Origin: Benincasa hispida
Taxonomy: Eukaryota > Streptophyta > Magnoliopsida > Cucurbitales > Cucurbitaceae
Assembly: GCF_009727055.1 (NCBI RefSeq)
Contig: NC_052359.1
Coordinates: 22,094,890-22,158,889 of the forward strand
Reading direction: 5' to 3'
Length of the DNA: 64,000 bases
Part shown: one piece after another, positions 1 to 11,300 of the stretch
How the letters are laid out: each line of letters opens with the position of its first letter
How positions within the stretch are numbered: the first letter of the stretch is position 1
Translations under genes and position numbers: made by a program
The notes under the pieces: model-generated
Databases searched by the model: none
What the model saw: only the letters and a program-made list of their open reading frames with translations
Told to the model about the DNA's origin: nothing

Positions 1-171
1 TCTTTTTTACTTTTTCAACGTTTGACCTTTGTGTTTCTTTTTTTTTTTTTTTTGAATTTTCCATTTTATAAAATAATTTCTAAAAATATTTTATTATTTT
101 ATTATTTTATTTAAACTCTAAAAAGAATAAATTTAAAAAAATAATATCTCATCAAAATAAAAAAGTGTAAA
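1..171. other. AT-rich sequence, no gene seen
   Basis: Low-complexity AT-rich DNA with a poly-T run near position 45 and ATTTT-type repeats. I see no coding or structural signal. It abuts the 3' end of the dead minus-strand PMD gene. Confidence 0.6.
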
Positions 172-2047
172 TTAAAATATCTCATTTATATAAAAATAAT
201 TACAAAAATCAATGTGTCCCACAAGATGGACGTCGTCGATTTTGAGCTGGTTTTCGTCATCGACTTCGAATTTGAGGTTACTCTGGTTCTTCTTGATGTT
301 GCTCTGGTACCTCTGCAGACACTTCAAGATATAAATATTCATTATGCTCTCCACGACCCCGACCGTGTCCATGCATGTATGAAGACGAAGGACCAGCCTT
401 TAAGTCATAATGTCCTGAACCAAATGTTGGCATCATCATCATCGAACTAACATAATCAGTTTGACTCTGCGTCTGCATCACAGGAGGCAACTCTTCCACA
501 TTATGGGCAACCTCATCAAACTCATCCTCTTCCCGTATAGGTCCTCTATGTCTAGGAGCTGGTGGAGGAACAATAGGTATATCGTACATATAATGTATCT
601 CCTCCATATAGCTTTGGTTGTCACTACATGTAGCAAGAACCTAGTTCAAATCATTCGCAACATCACGGAGTCTACTGTTGTTCGATCTCTGTGAATTATA
701 AAACAATTAGATAATACTTAAAATAAATTTAAATTAAAAATAATTAGATAATATTCATTCATTTACCAGATGACCCATGTCTGCTCCCAGACGAGTGACA
801 TAGTGTCTTGTGATATTATTATACCAATGAATGTAGTCTTGAATGACATCCCTGTCAAACTGTTCAATAGAAACCTCCACTGCAATAAACCTTGCATGAT
901 AGTGCCATCGTACTACTAAATGTGCAACTTTTTCGGACCAATTTACAATCCTTAAATCGATATCATGCAGCAGGGGTTCAATATTACAAGGCGATGGGAC
1001 ATCTTGCTGAAAACCGAATTGTCTCATCACCTTGTCAGGAAGATGCCATTCACCAATGTGAAAACATATGAGAGGACTCATCGTCCGCCATATGTTTTGA
1101 CCATTCGTACAGAAATGGAGCAAAGTATGCATAATAATTTTGTACGACTCCCAAATAACCTGAAACACAAAATATTATATTGGAGAACATTAAAGACAAA
1201 TACAATAAAAATGTGTATAAAATAATCAATTGGGTTCAGTGTAATGTACCTGATTAGGTTGAAGCAGATCAAACATGTATCTGTACTGGCTGACTACATG
1301 TGTGGTTGTCCTAGTCATACAAAATTTGTCTCTCCACCTAAATTTTTAAATTGATAATTTAGAATCTAAATTAACTAGATCGGTAATATAAAAATTAAAT
1401 TGAATTAAAACAACATATCGAGAACCGTAGGCTTGTTCAACTAACTGAGCGTCATTAACATGTTGTAGTTGTAGAGCCATTGTTGGAAATCGCTCCCAAG
1501 CCTATGTTGTAGTATATATGCTCGCGCATATCTTATGATGGTTTCCTCGTCTGCATCATCTGTAAGCTCACGGAATTGTGTTCCTAACCATATCAAACAT
1601 AACCTCGATCCTTTAATTTTATCGGCAGGTGGGGTCACACCAAGATACAGTTGACAAACTTGTGACCAGTCATCATAACATCAATTCCCGGTGACTGGCT
1701 TCAACCATCAACTGATAACCCCAATAACACTTCTATGTCTTGTAGAGTGATAGTGCACACTCCAACAAATATATGAAATGTATGCGTCTCAGGCCTCCAT
1801 CTCTCGATCAAGGTTGTGATCAAATGCCAGTCCAATTGAATAGATCCCAATATGGTAACCCCATAGAATCCAGATGTGTGCAGTAACGGTAGTATTCAAG
1901 GGTGGAGTGGGATAGTGCGCTGGAGAACTGCCTCTCGACGCCTGCAAGATATTTCTCCAATAGTACGATCTCGCCATACAATAGATGATCGATGAATGAA
2001 CTGGTCGTACAAAACATCGGGATCAACAGGTCCTGGGTTTAAAGCCA
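172..2047 (-). pseudogene. Plant mobile domain (PMD) protein, transposon-derived pseudogene
   Basis: Read on the minus strand from an ATG at about 2047, the pieces follow the usual order of PMD-family proteins, the domain shared by host proteins of the MAIN/MAIL type and by plant transposons. The N-terminus begins MALNPGPVDPDVLY. It is followed by WRPETHTFHIFVGVCTITLQ and DIEVLLGL near 1710-1800, a segment with ADEETIIRYARAYIL near 1441-1638, and a block with EWHLPDKVMRQFGFQQ at 755-1168. A low-complexity tail rich in Pro, His and Gly follows at 172-607. Stops and frame changes separate the pieces (for example after GLSVDG), and short AT-rich gaps near 720-755 and 1170-1430 could be introns. 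I infer a dead transposon gene. Its 5' end faces the tandem-repeat arm at 2171-2478, with a MULE transposase fragment beyond on the other strand, so both may derive from one composite element. Confidence 0.7.
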
Positions 2048-2170
2048 TGATCTGAAAGAAAAAAATATTTATTTCTCAATTAAAAAAAAATTATTTCTCA
2101 GTTAGAAGAATAATGTACAACTTAATTAACTTAATTAAATAATGTACAACTTAATTAAAAGAATAATGTA

Positions 2171-2478
2171 CAACGTCTATTGTCTAGCACCCAATGTCTA
2201 TCGTCTAGCATTCAACGTCTATCATCTAGTGCTCAACATCTATCATCTAGTACCCAACGTCCATCGTCTAATGCCCAACGTCTATCGTCTAGCTCAATCG
2301 TTTAGCAAATGATCTTGCTGATCTCGCTCTCAACAATCTCGCGCAAGCCTATCGCTTAGCTATTGTGAGCATCGTTTACCTCTGCGCAATTACTACACAA
2401 TCACCCAGTGCCCGCCTACACGATCGCCTACCTCATCGTGTAGTGTCGTTCACTTACTAGACGATCACATACCCAATT
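2171..2478. repeat. Left arm of a large inverted repeat, made of 21-23 bp tandem units
   Basis: From 2171 to about 2296, units of the type CAACGTCTATCGTCTAGC repeat every 21-23 bp with point changes. The arm then continues as unique sequence (TACACGATCGCCTACCTC and similar). The same sequence occurs in reverse complement at 4392-4805. About 1.9 kb lies between the arms. Long terminal inverted repeats with internal tandem units are known in Mutator-like elements, so these may be MULE ends; I could not find a target duplication. Confidence 0.75.
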
Positions 2479-2489
2479 GTAGAGTGCCG

Positions 2490-2780
2490 CTCATCTGCTA
2501 CACGATCGTCTAGCGCCTTTGCTCGCACACACTTGAGGCTGCCGCAAGCCTTAGAGGAATGGACTCAAGCACATGATGGAGGATTCAGATATGGGTGGAT
2601 GACGACAAATCTATCAGAGTGCATAAATGGAGTCCTCAAAGGAGCTCGAATGTTGTCTATAAATGCTCTTGCTCAGATAACATTCTTCAAAATGAGCGAC
2701 ACTATACGATTGAGTATGTGATAATGGACAGAAATGCACGTTATCATAGTGCTAAGTTCTTAAACAATGTTGGATTGTGT
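2490..2780 (+). pseudogene. MULE (MURA-type) transposase fragment
   Basis: The translation from about 2533 contains AHDGGFRYGWMTTNLSEC and then NGVLKGARMLSINALAQ. This is the conserved segment of plant Mutator-like transposases just before the C-terminal SWIM zinc-finger region. Only about 60 residues are in frame; homology fades into frameshifted sequence by 2780, where an LTR-like block begins. There is no catalytic DDE core in the window, so it is a relic. It is divergent from the PMD pseudogene, with the left repeat arm between them. Confidence 0.75.
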
Positions 2781-4389
2781 TGATGAAATATGTTAAATTG
2801 CGTCCATTAGGCATACATTCTATAATATTGTGGTCGCATGTGTTCAACGCATTAGAACTATTGATTTTTGTATTTTTTGTGCAGAATATGCGTTAACGTA
2901 ATGCAAGATTGTGATCATAGGAAATTATCGGTCAAGTGCAACTTCACCGCAAGACTTTGTGTTGATTATGCTCGTAAACATTCGCCCAAGAAGGATCGCC
3001 GCAACTTGGTTAGTGCAACATGGTAGGCGCATCTAAGTGAAAGGCCAATTAAGAGCGATGAGATAGAAAGCTGATGACAGTCGAATCCAAATTAAGTTGA
3101 CAGTCGATAACGATCACAAAGTACATTCAGCTTTATCGGCAACAATCATTCAGCACGTCAATCAAGAATTAAAGCTGTCCCATCTGTACAACCGGGAGAG
3201 ATAAGCCACCTTTCACCATTGATGCCCTATAAATACCAAGTATATTCTTCAGAAAAGGGGTTGATTGGTTGATTGTTCACAATATAACCAGCTCACCGTC
3301 TTTTGTTCATAGTTTTTCTTTCATTTTTAAGGCGGAGCACGAGAAGAGTGGTGGCGCCAGAGATCGCCCAGGGCAACTCGAAAGAGAACTTTGGGGTGTA
3401 AGGGCAGAGAGCGGGCCGACTCTCACGAGAGCGAGAATATCTTTAGAGCACGAGTAGAAACAGTGTAAAACGCCTGGCAGCAAGAAATTGCTACCAGGCT
3501 CTTTATTATACTTGCATTGTTATTTGTACTTCATCTTCGTATCTCTTCAATGGAAGTCCTATTTCTACATCTGCTCACTCTCTTAATATGCATGAGTAGC
3601 TAAACCAGTTGATGGGTTGAGAAGAACTAAGCTAACATGACCTAGAAAGTTCATTGCTTGCGATTGTCTTGTTTTATGCTGTGCAAATTACCCTTTAGAG
3701 TTACTCGAGAGAGAGTCTAAAGAAAGAACCTAATGTCTCGAGAGAGCTAGGTTAGAATCTGGACTCGAAAGAGCAATATGGCTTGCATAAATAAGAGATA
3801 GGGACTTAGAGATAAGCTTTGTTTGTCAACTTGCATCGCATGCATCCCAGGAATGGAATGATATTATGTGGTCGCATATTTATGTGAATGTCATGTTGTC
3901 ATCGCATAAATAGAGATGGAGGTTTATGTGTAAACCCTGTAGACTTATTGCATAATTATCGCATGCGTTCTAGCCTTAGAAGCTGTGGTATTCGCACCGA
4001 GAGGTGGTTTACTGTTGTATGCATATTACATGATCCAAAGCATGAACGCATTCTAGGGAGTGTTAGCCGAAATCTTTCTCAATCCATTCACCGCATATTC
4101 ATCGCATTTCCCGTTTATCAACTCCTTTCAAACTGTGCCGCATTTGTTATTTCTTTTTAATCAACACAATCAAAAACCAAACACTTTATTTATTTTCCCG
4201 GTTACCGCAAAGTTTTCATAAAAAAAAATTATCAACGCAATCTATTTTCACAAGTTCCTGTGTTCGACCCTGGACTTACTAGGAAACTTAGAGGAATTTA
4301 CACTTGAATTCCGCTGGGGAAACTTGAGTGCACAACGCAATCCATCAACGCATATCATCCATATTTCCACTTAATAAAATAACGCATCA
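2781..4389 (+). repeat. LTR-like block, candidate solo LTR
   Basis: This 1.6-kb block starts TGATGAAATATG and ends ACGCATCA, giving TG...CA ends. It contains a TATA-like box (TATAAATA, 3228-3235) followed by a GC-richer leader and a hairpin at 3472-3499, a layout typical of an LTR promoter and R region. No reading frame has recognisable homology. The flanking 5 bp differ (TGTGT versus ATTTT), so a target duplication is not visible and the limits are uncertain. It lies between the MULE transposase fragment and the right repeat arm. Confidence 0.4.
3228..3235 (+). promoter_or_regulatory. TATA-like box in the LTR-like block
   Basis: TATAAATA preceded by CC lies about 240 bp upstream of a strong hairpin. 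The position inside a candidate LTR suggests a retrotransposon promoter. Activity is not shown by sequence. Confidence 0.35.
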
Positions 4390-4391
4390 AT

Positions 4392-4805
4392 TTTTTGGGT
4401 ATGCGATCATCTAGTAAGTGAACGACACTACACAATGAGGTAAGCGATCATGTAGGCGTGCGCTGGGCGATTGTGTAGTAATTGCGCGGAGGTAAACAAT
4501 GCTCGCAGTAGCTAAGCGATAGGCTATGCGTGAGATCGTTGAGAGCGAGATCAGCAAGATCGCTGAGAAAGAGATCGTTGAGAGCAAAATCGACGAGATC
4601 GTTGAGAGCGAGATCAGCGAGATTGCTGAGAGCGAAATCGTTTGCTAGACGATAGACGTTGGGCACTAGACGATGGACGTTGGGTGCTAGACGATAGACG
4701 TTGGGCACTAGACGATGGACGTTGGGTGTTAGACGATAGACATTGGGAGCTAGACGATAGACGTTGAATGCTAGACGATAGACGCTGGAAGCTAGACGAT
4801 AAGCG
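4392..4805. repeat. Right arm of the large inverted repeat
   Basis: This is the reverse complement of 2171-2478, starting with TGGGTATGCGATCATCTAG and ending in about seven tandem units of the type GCTAGACGATAGACGTTGGG (4644-4805). Compared with the left arm it carries an extra expansion at about 4540-4640 of units resembling GAGATCGTTGAGAGCGAGAT. It ends about 500 bp before the start codon of the splicing-factor gene. Confidence 0.75.
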
Positions 4806-4813
4806 CTAATTTT

Positions 4814-4980
4814 TCAGAGGTCGAGAGTTGCAAATTTTCTCATCTTCCCTTACAGATCTTCTTTAGTTTTCGACAGGTCGAGGGTTGAACCCTTATCCTC
4901 TTCTCAGGTCGAGGGTCAAACTCTCGATCTCTTCTTTAATTTTTTATAGGTCGAGGGTTGAACCCTCGACAAAATATTTT
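4814..4980. repeat. Four dispersed GGTCGAGGGTT repeats, partly palindromic
   Basis: GGTCGAG(G/A)GTT occurs at about 4818, 4873, 4906 and 4949. The last copy is followed by GAACCCTCGAC, making a near-perfect palindrome. Spacer sequences also resemble each other (ATCTTCTTTAGTTTT and CTCTTCTTTAATTTT). They sit between the transposon arm and the host gene. Confidence 0.6.
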
Positions 4981-4984
4981 AAAC

Positions 4985-5303
4985 TAAATCCCTGCCTCGA
5001 AATCTCCAAAACAACCATAGATTTCTAAATAGTTTCAAAACCACTATATTTCCCTAAATAATTTTCCTAATCACGATATTAAAAAAAAGGTCCTTTTAAA
5101 TGGGTCTTCTTTGTCCAATTTTCCTTCGTTTCAACGGCTGCTGATAAATTGGAAGTTCCATCTGACCCACATCAACGAACACCCGATCAACACAGAGATT
5201 GAATTCCTTTGTCACTCCCACACCGCGACGAGACGGTCTTTCGTTGCTCAGCTTGGATTAAGAGCTCCAATTTTGAGCACCACTGCGAAATTTTGCGAGC
5301 CTA
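4985..5303 (+). promoter_or_regulatory. Upstream and 5'UTR region of the splicing-factor gene
   Basis: This stretch lies directly before the ATG at 5304. It changes from AT-rich sequence to a mixed-composition segment with several pyrimidine-rich patches from about 5110, as expected of a plant 5'UTR. I see no convincing TATA box close to the gene. The transcription start cannot be placed from sequence alone. Confidence 0.35.
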
Positions 5304-8300
5304 ATGGAGGAACCTAATCTTATAGGAGAAGAAGAAGAAAAGCCATGTTCAATGGAGAATCTATGCAGGAAGGAGAAGAGGAAAGCGTTGAAGAAGATTA
5401 AACGGAAGCAATTAAGAAAAGAGGTGGCACTGAAAATGCTACAGGAAGAGGAGGCGCGGTTGAACGATCCTGAAGAGCAGAGGAGGATTCGGTTGATGGA
5501 GTTGGAGGAGGAGGAGAGGTCGGAGAGGGAGAGGAAGCTATTCGAGGAAAGTGAAAGGGCGTGGATGGAGGCTATGGAGTTGAAGAAGAAGAAAATGGCT
5601 GAGGAGGAAGAAGAAGAGCAGCAAAGGAGAGCGCTGGAAGAAGAATCGACGGCGCGGCAGGTTTTTCTTTCCCTTCTAGTGATTCTGTGGTGGCTATCTG
5701 TTATTTTATTTTATTCCAATTTTGGCTTTGTTGTTGAACAGTACTCGTAGCCTGTTGATAGATTTCTAGTTAGCTTTCAGCTTTATAGTCTATGATTGAT
5801 TACTGAGTCAGTTTCCTCCATACATAAAAAACATCATGAAATTCTTGTAACAGAAACTGCAATCGCTTTCTATTACTATGCCGTGGGTCACATGTCTCCT
5901 TGTCACTCCACCAGTTTGAAACCTTCTTTTGTAGGCTGAAAATGAAAATGAGTTTAATGAGGAAGATGGTTGGGAATACATTGAAGGGCCTGCAGAAGTA
6001 ATCTGGAAAGGAGAAGAGATAATTTTGAAGAAGAAACTAATTAAGGTTCCTAAGAAGGGTGTTCAACCTGAGAAAAGCCTTGAGGTATTCATTCTGCAAC
6101 TAGGCTATTATTGTTGTCTAGATCATCATTGTTTATGTTAACCTGGGACATGTTGGAAAGAAAATTCTTATGATCATAGATATTTATATATTATTATTTC
6201 TGTAGGATGCTCATAGGCCTACATCAAACCCTCTTCCTCCGCAATCTGAAGCTTTTACAGATTATATGAATGCACCAATTTCAACTAGACAAGTGATTGA
6301 GGATGTTGCAAGCCAAGTGCCAAACTTTGGAACTGAACAGGCATTTCTCCTTCTCTTCCTTTGTATACCTACTATCTGTACATACCTATTCCTTCTCTAG
6401 TAGTTTTATATCTATTCAATTGTCATCGTAATAAATAACCTTTACCTATTGTTATATTTTTGTTCCAACAGGATAAATCACATTGTCCATTCCATCTTAA
6501 AACTGGAGCTTGTCGATTTGGTCAACGTTGTAGCAGAATTCACTTCTATCCTGACAAATCGTGTACATTGCTTATCAAGAACATGTATAATGGTCCTGGC
6601 CTTGCTTGGGAGCAAGACGAGGGCCTGGAGGTCTGTTAATGATGCTCATACAATTATTGTATCCTCAAAATGACTTTGAAGTATTGCTATTGCATCAATT
6701 ATCTCTGAAATTGTTTTGAAACATCTCTTTTAGGAGACACCTGAATTTTTACCTCTATATATGCCCATTTAGGTATAAATTCGTTGGCAAAAATCTATAT
6801 AAATTATTTTTATGGTTTAATCAGTAAGCACTAATTATTAGAATTAGATTAACTTGTTTTGGTACATTTTATGACTAGAGAATTCATCAGACTAGATATA
6901 ATGCTGTTATTTTTTGGTCTTCACACGTTCAGTTTGAGTGGAAGGGAAGAGAACATGAGACCTGAGCTATCATTGTTTTGCTGGTGTTCTTGGGTTAATA
7001 TATTGTTCCTTTATCAAGACATTATGATTAAAGCTGTTAAAATTAAGAATGGATTTATCAGGTTATTGTAATTTCACCTTGCATCCTAAATGGATTATAC
7101 TTTGGGTACAAGGGCTGATCTTTGACAAAATAATATATGAAGCTTAGTTCTTGCCAATCTGGCGACTGGAAAAAATTATCCTTAAGAGTCGATCTCTTCC
7201 TTAGATGCCTAATGCAACCATTATACTGAGATTCATTGTGTTGGGATTGTTGATGGTATTAATAATTAATATCCTGGATTTATTTTTATATTGAAGTTCT
7301 TGACCTACTTTATATCAGAGACTTACTGCAAGAATTGTGTCAAGTTGTCATGGAGGGTTACAGTATTGCTCTTGAGTCCCTTTGGAGTTGATAATACGAA
7401 AACAAATTTTGTATCCTACTTGCATTGTCTTTGCAACTATCATATAGTTTTTTACTTGCATGCTTGTTGTTAGTAATAGTATATTGCTTTCTTTTTCCTA
7501 TTTATCCCATTCTTTCTCTGTTGAAGGAGTGGTTTTCGTTATTTATTTTTATTATTTTTGTGAAATATATATTTATATATCTTTTCTGCATGCAGTCTGA
7601 CATTTAATTGTAATAGCCGTTAATTTTTTTATTAACCATAACAAATTCCTACTTTAGTTTTTCTCCGTAGCACTTGTTTTGTTGAACCAAATTAAAAAGG
7701 AGCTCCCACCCATACTATGGCTATAATCTCTAATGTGGGGTGGCTAATGGCTTACTGGTGTAGAACCAATTCTTGGAGAATCATAGAAAATAGGAATTTT
7801 ATTATATCTTTCAAATGACAGTCTTCCCTCTTTAAATAGATCCAAAGAGGAAGGGTTTGTTCACACCTAAACTGAAACTAATTTTAATCAAAACTTAATA
7901 AACTAAAAACAGTAGAAATAAGAATACAAAGGAAAGCATAAAAACATCTTATACAAATGGTAAACTAGCCGAAGGTCCCTACATCACTTACAATTTATTT
8001 ATTATTTATTTATTTTTATTTTTGGAGCTGGTGTCAGCTGGTATCACTTTCAGAACTCTAAGGCTAGTACTAACCCATGGTTGTGTGGTCATTCTTCAAG
8101 AGGAAAGCTAAGTTTGGGTGTGCTGTAAGAGCCATCTTATGGGTTCTTTGGAAGGAATGAAAAGTTAGCGTTTTAAAGATGAACATAGTACCTTTGAGGG
8201 CATGTGGTCGTGGTATTCGTATTACATCTTGTTGGCCACTCCTGGCGTTCTTTAACCAGGTTGTTATGTAGGTTGTTACATCTTTAACCAGTCACTCCTG

Positions 8301-11300
8301 GCCAACTGAAGCAGTTATTATGTAAACTCCATAGGTGTGAGTTGGATGATGACTCATCTCCCCATCATTTGGACATTTTTGTGTTTGGTTCCGTGTTAGT
8401 TTCCTGAAAGAACAGCCTAGAAATAAAGCTCGACTGAAGTGGCAGTGGAGAACTCACTTTGAGATGAAAAGCTCATTGCATAATCCTTCTTTTTTTAAAA
8501 AAATGAAAACAACAAATTTCATTGAGAAAAAAAAGAAAAAAAGAAAAAGAAAGAATACACGGGCATATAAAAAACAAGCCCACAAAAGAGAGAACTCCCT
8601 TTTATCAAGGGAGGAAAGTGGGTGGATCCTCCGTTGTTCAATGGGAAATTTACTCTGGCCAACAGTAGAGCGTGAAGTAGGATCAACAGGTTCTAGTGTC
8701 TTTGGATTGGATTAAGATGTTTAGGGAGCTGCAATGGGTGGTAGGTCCGAGAGTTACCTTGGATCATTGGCCTTTAATCCTTACTTTGAGAAGTCAGAAT
8801 TGGGGATCTCGTCCTTTTCGATTTGAGAATATGTAGCTCCAACATCCCTATTTAAAATCCCAGTTTCCCAGGTGGTGGAGTGAGCCTGTGCAGGGTAGAT
8901 GGAAAGGCTTTTAGTTTATGGGTAAGTTGAGGGCTTTCCAAGGGAAGCTCAAGATTTGGAATAGAGAGGTTTTTGATGATGTTAAATTATAGAAACAGGA
9001 GATCTTGGCCAAGCATAAAGGGATTGATGAGTTGGATGTGGAGTTGGAGGGTCTTATGGATGGCTCTTTGAAGGCTGAAAGAATTCCCTTAAGACCCGGT
9101 TTGAGGAGGTTGGAGACAAAAAGTGAAGGTGGATTGGGCTAAGGATGGTGATTGCAATACCTCTTTCTTTCACAAGATGGCTAGTGGGCGAAAAAGCAAG
9201 AACTAATGAGGTTGAGGAGGTTATTAGAGATGAGAAGGGGATAGAGGAAGAGGTTATCTCATTCTTCTCGAGCCTTTACGGGCCGTAGTTGGTCACAAAC
9301 CTTTTGTCGAAGGAATTGATTGGAATCCCATCGGGGGGGGGGGGGGTAGTGACGGTTTATCTAAACCTTTTACTTTAGAGGAGATTAAATAGGCAGTCTT
9401 TGGGAGTGATAGGCCTAAGTCCCCGGCCGGGATGGGGTCTCTTTGGCATTTTATTAAGAAAATTGGACTTTGATCGAAGAGGATCTAGTTAAAGCTTTTT
9501 GGTAATTTTTTGAAAGGGGTATCTTAAATAACTCCATTTTTTATACGTTCATCTATTTGATTCCGAAGGAGTCCGTGACCAGACCGTTTAGTCTGATTAC
9601 GAGTGTGTATAAAATTCTTGCTAAAGCGTTGGTTAATCGGCTGAAGAAAGTGCTCCTGTCAACTATTTCGAAGTTTCAAGGGGCTTTTGTAGCGGGTAGA
9701 CAAATTTTGGATCAAGTCCTCGAGACAGATGAGGAATATAGATCTAGAAAGAAGGAAGGTGTCCTCCTTAAGATTGACTTTGAGAAAGCTTATGTCCATG
9801 CAGACTGGAATTTTTTGGACCAAGGTCTTGGAGAAGACGGGTTTTGGTTACAAATGGAGGATGTGGATGTGGGGTTATTTGTGAGACGTGAGTTACTCCT
9901 CCTTTATTAATGGGAGGCCAAGAGGAAAAGTGGTGGTGACTAGGGGTCTTAAGACAAGGAGACCCTCTTTCCTTGATTCCTTCTACCTAGCACCAAGACG
10001 CTCCACCTACCTAATTAAGAACAATCTTCCATTTCTTTCCTACCAAAGAGCCCATAGGAAAGCTCTACAAGCATTACCCACAAGATTCTTGGATTTCCTT
10101 TGAGCCACCATCTGGATAACCATTCAAAAAGGTCATGTTCCACTTTCTTAGGAGGGTACCAAACAAATTAAACCGTTTGATAATGTGCATCCAGCTTTTA
10201 TAAGTAAACTTGCAGTGAAGGAAAAGGTGATTGTTGGATTCTTTGCTATTGTAACAAAAAAAGGCAGATGTTTGGATTCCTTCTTTGCTAGGAAACATGG
10301 ACACCGACACGTGACATGGCGACAATGACATGATGGCACGTCGATTTTAAAAAAAGTAGGACCACGACACGTCGGGAACACATTATTTATTTATTTATTT
10401 TTAAATTAAGTATATGTCGTACATATAAACATATTGTGAAATATTCCATTTAAAAACATCAGGATAATAAGTTAACAACCATACAATTCATGAAAATGAT
10501 GACAATAGATAAAATGACTAACGGTTCATTGTCATAAGTCATAACAAGTTTTAGTAATTAGTTCAACTCAACAAAAGTTACAAAACCACAAAATAGAATA
10601 AAAGAAGCCAAGCCTTCTACATATTTTCTTCATTCTTGTCCAATGTCCTCTTGGCAATTTTGAGCTTCATTCTCATCACCATCATCAGTAAAAACTATAG
10701 CTTTCAATTCTGGTTCATCCAAAGATAAACTAGCTACTTTAAGCATTCCCGCATCTTCAAATGAATCAAATGAATCTCCAGCAATGTCCCACATTTTCGT
10801 CTCTCCTTTGAAGTATTCAAGAGTTCTTGATAAAAAAATGGAGATTGCAGTGGATGTACACCAAGTCTTTTGCACATTGAGGTGTCATCTTGTTCCTTCT
10901 CATGGAGTATACAAATGAATATGTACTTCAATTTCTCTCCCAACTCAAGGAAGATGAAGGTTGAACAAGTAACTCCATAGCTAGTTACTATAAATTGGAG
11001 TAAAGGCACCATGGATGGCGCACCTAAATCTTCAGAGACATATTATATCTATTATGTATGGAATCATGTTCAACAAACTCTGTAGACATTGTAGGGAAAT
11101 TGACAAATTCAATGTTCATTCTTGTTCCCTCATCCTCTGAACTAAAATATCTCTTGATACACTTCATCCTCTCTCTTGATACTTCTAAGTCTTTATGTGG
11201 TGGGACTCGAGTCTTGTCTTCTTCAAGCCATTGTGCGCTATAATACCTAAATAAAATTTTAAAATATACCTTGGATTTAGAGAATACTCTTTATGTGGTG

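Noticed and set aside
3472..3499. Rho-independent terminator
   Set aside because: A GC stem near T-rich sequence looks similar, but this is plant nuclear DNA within an LTR-like block; bacterial termination does not apply.
4448..4708. Open frame on the minus strand with repeated peptide (ADLALNDL)
   Set aside because: It only translates the tandem DNA units of the right inverted arm; the left arm lacks the same frame and there is no start context or homology.
5661..5750. Extension of exon 1 into a hydrophobic C-terminus
   Set aside because: The open frame continues past CAG|GTTTTT only by chance; splicing at 5660 joins in frame to [10 protein letters not shown] and the rest of the conserved protein.
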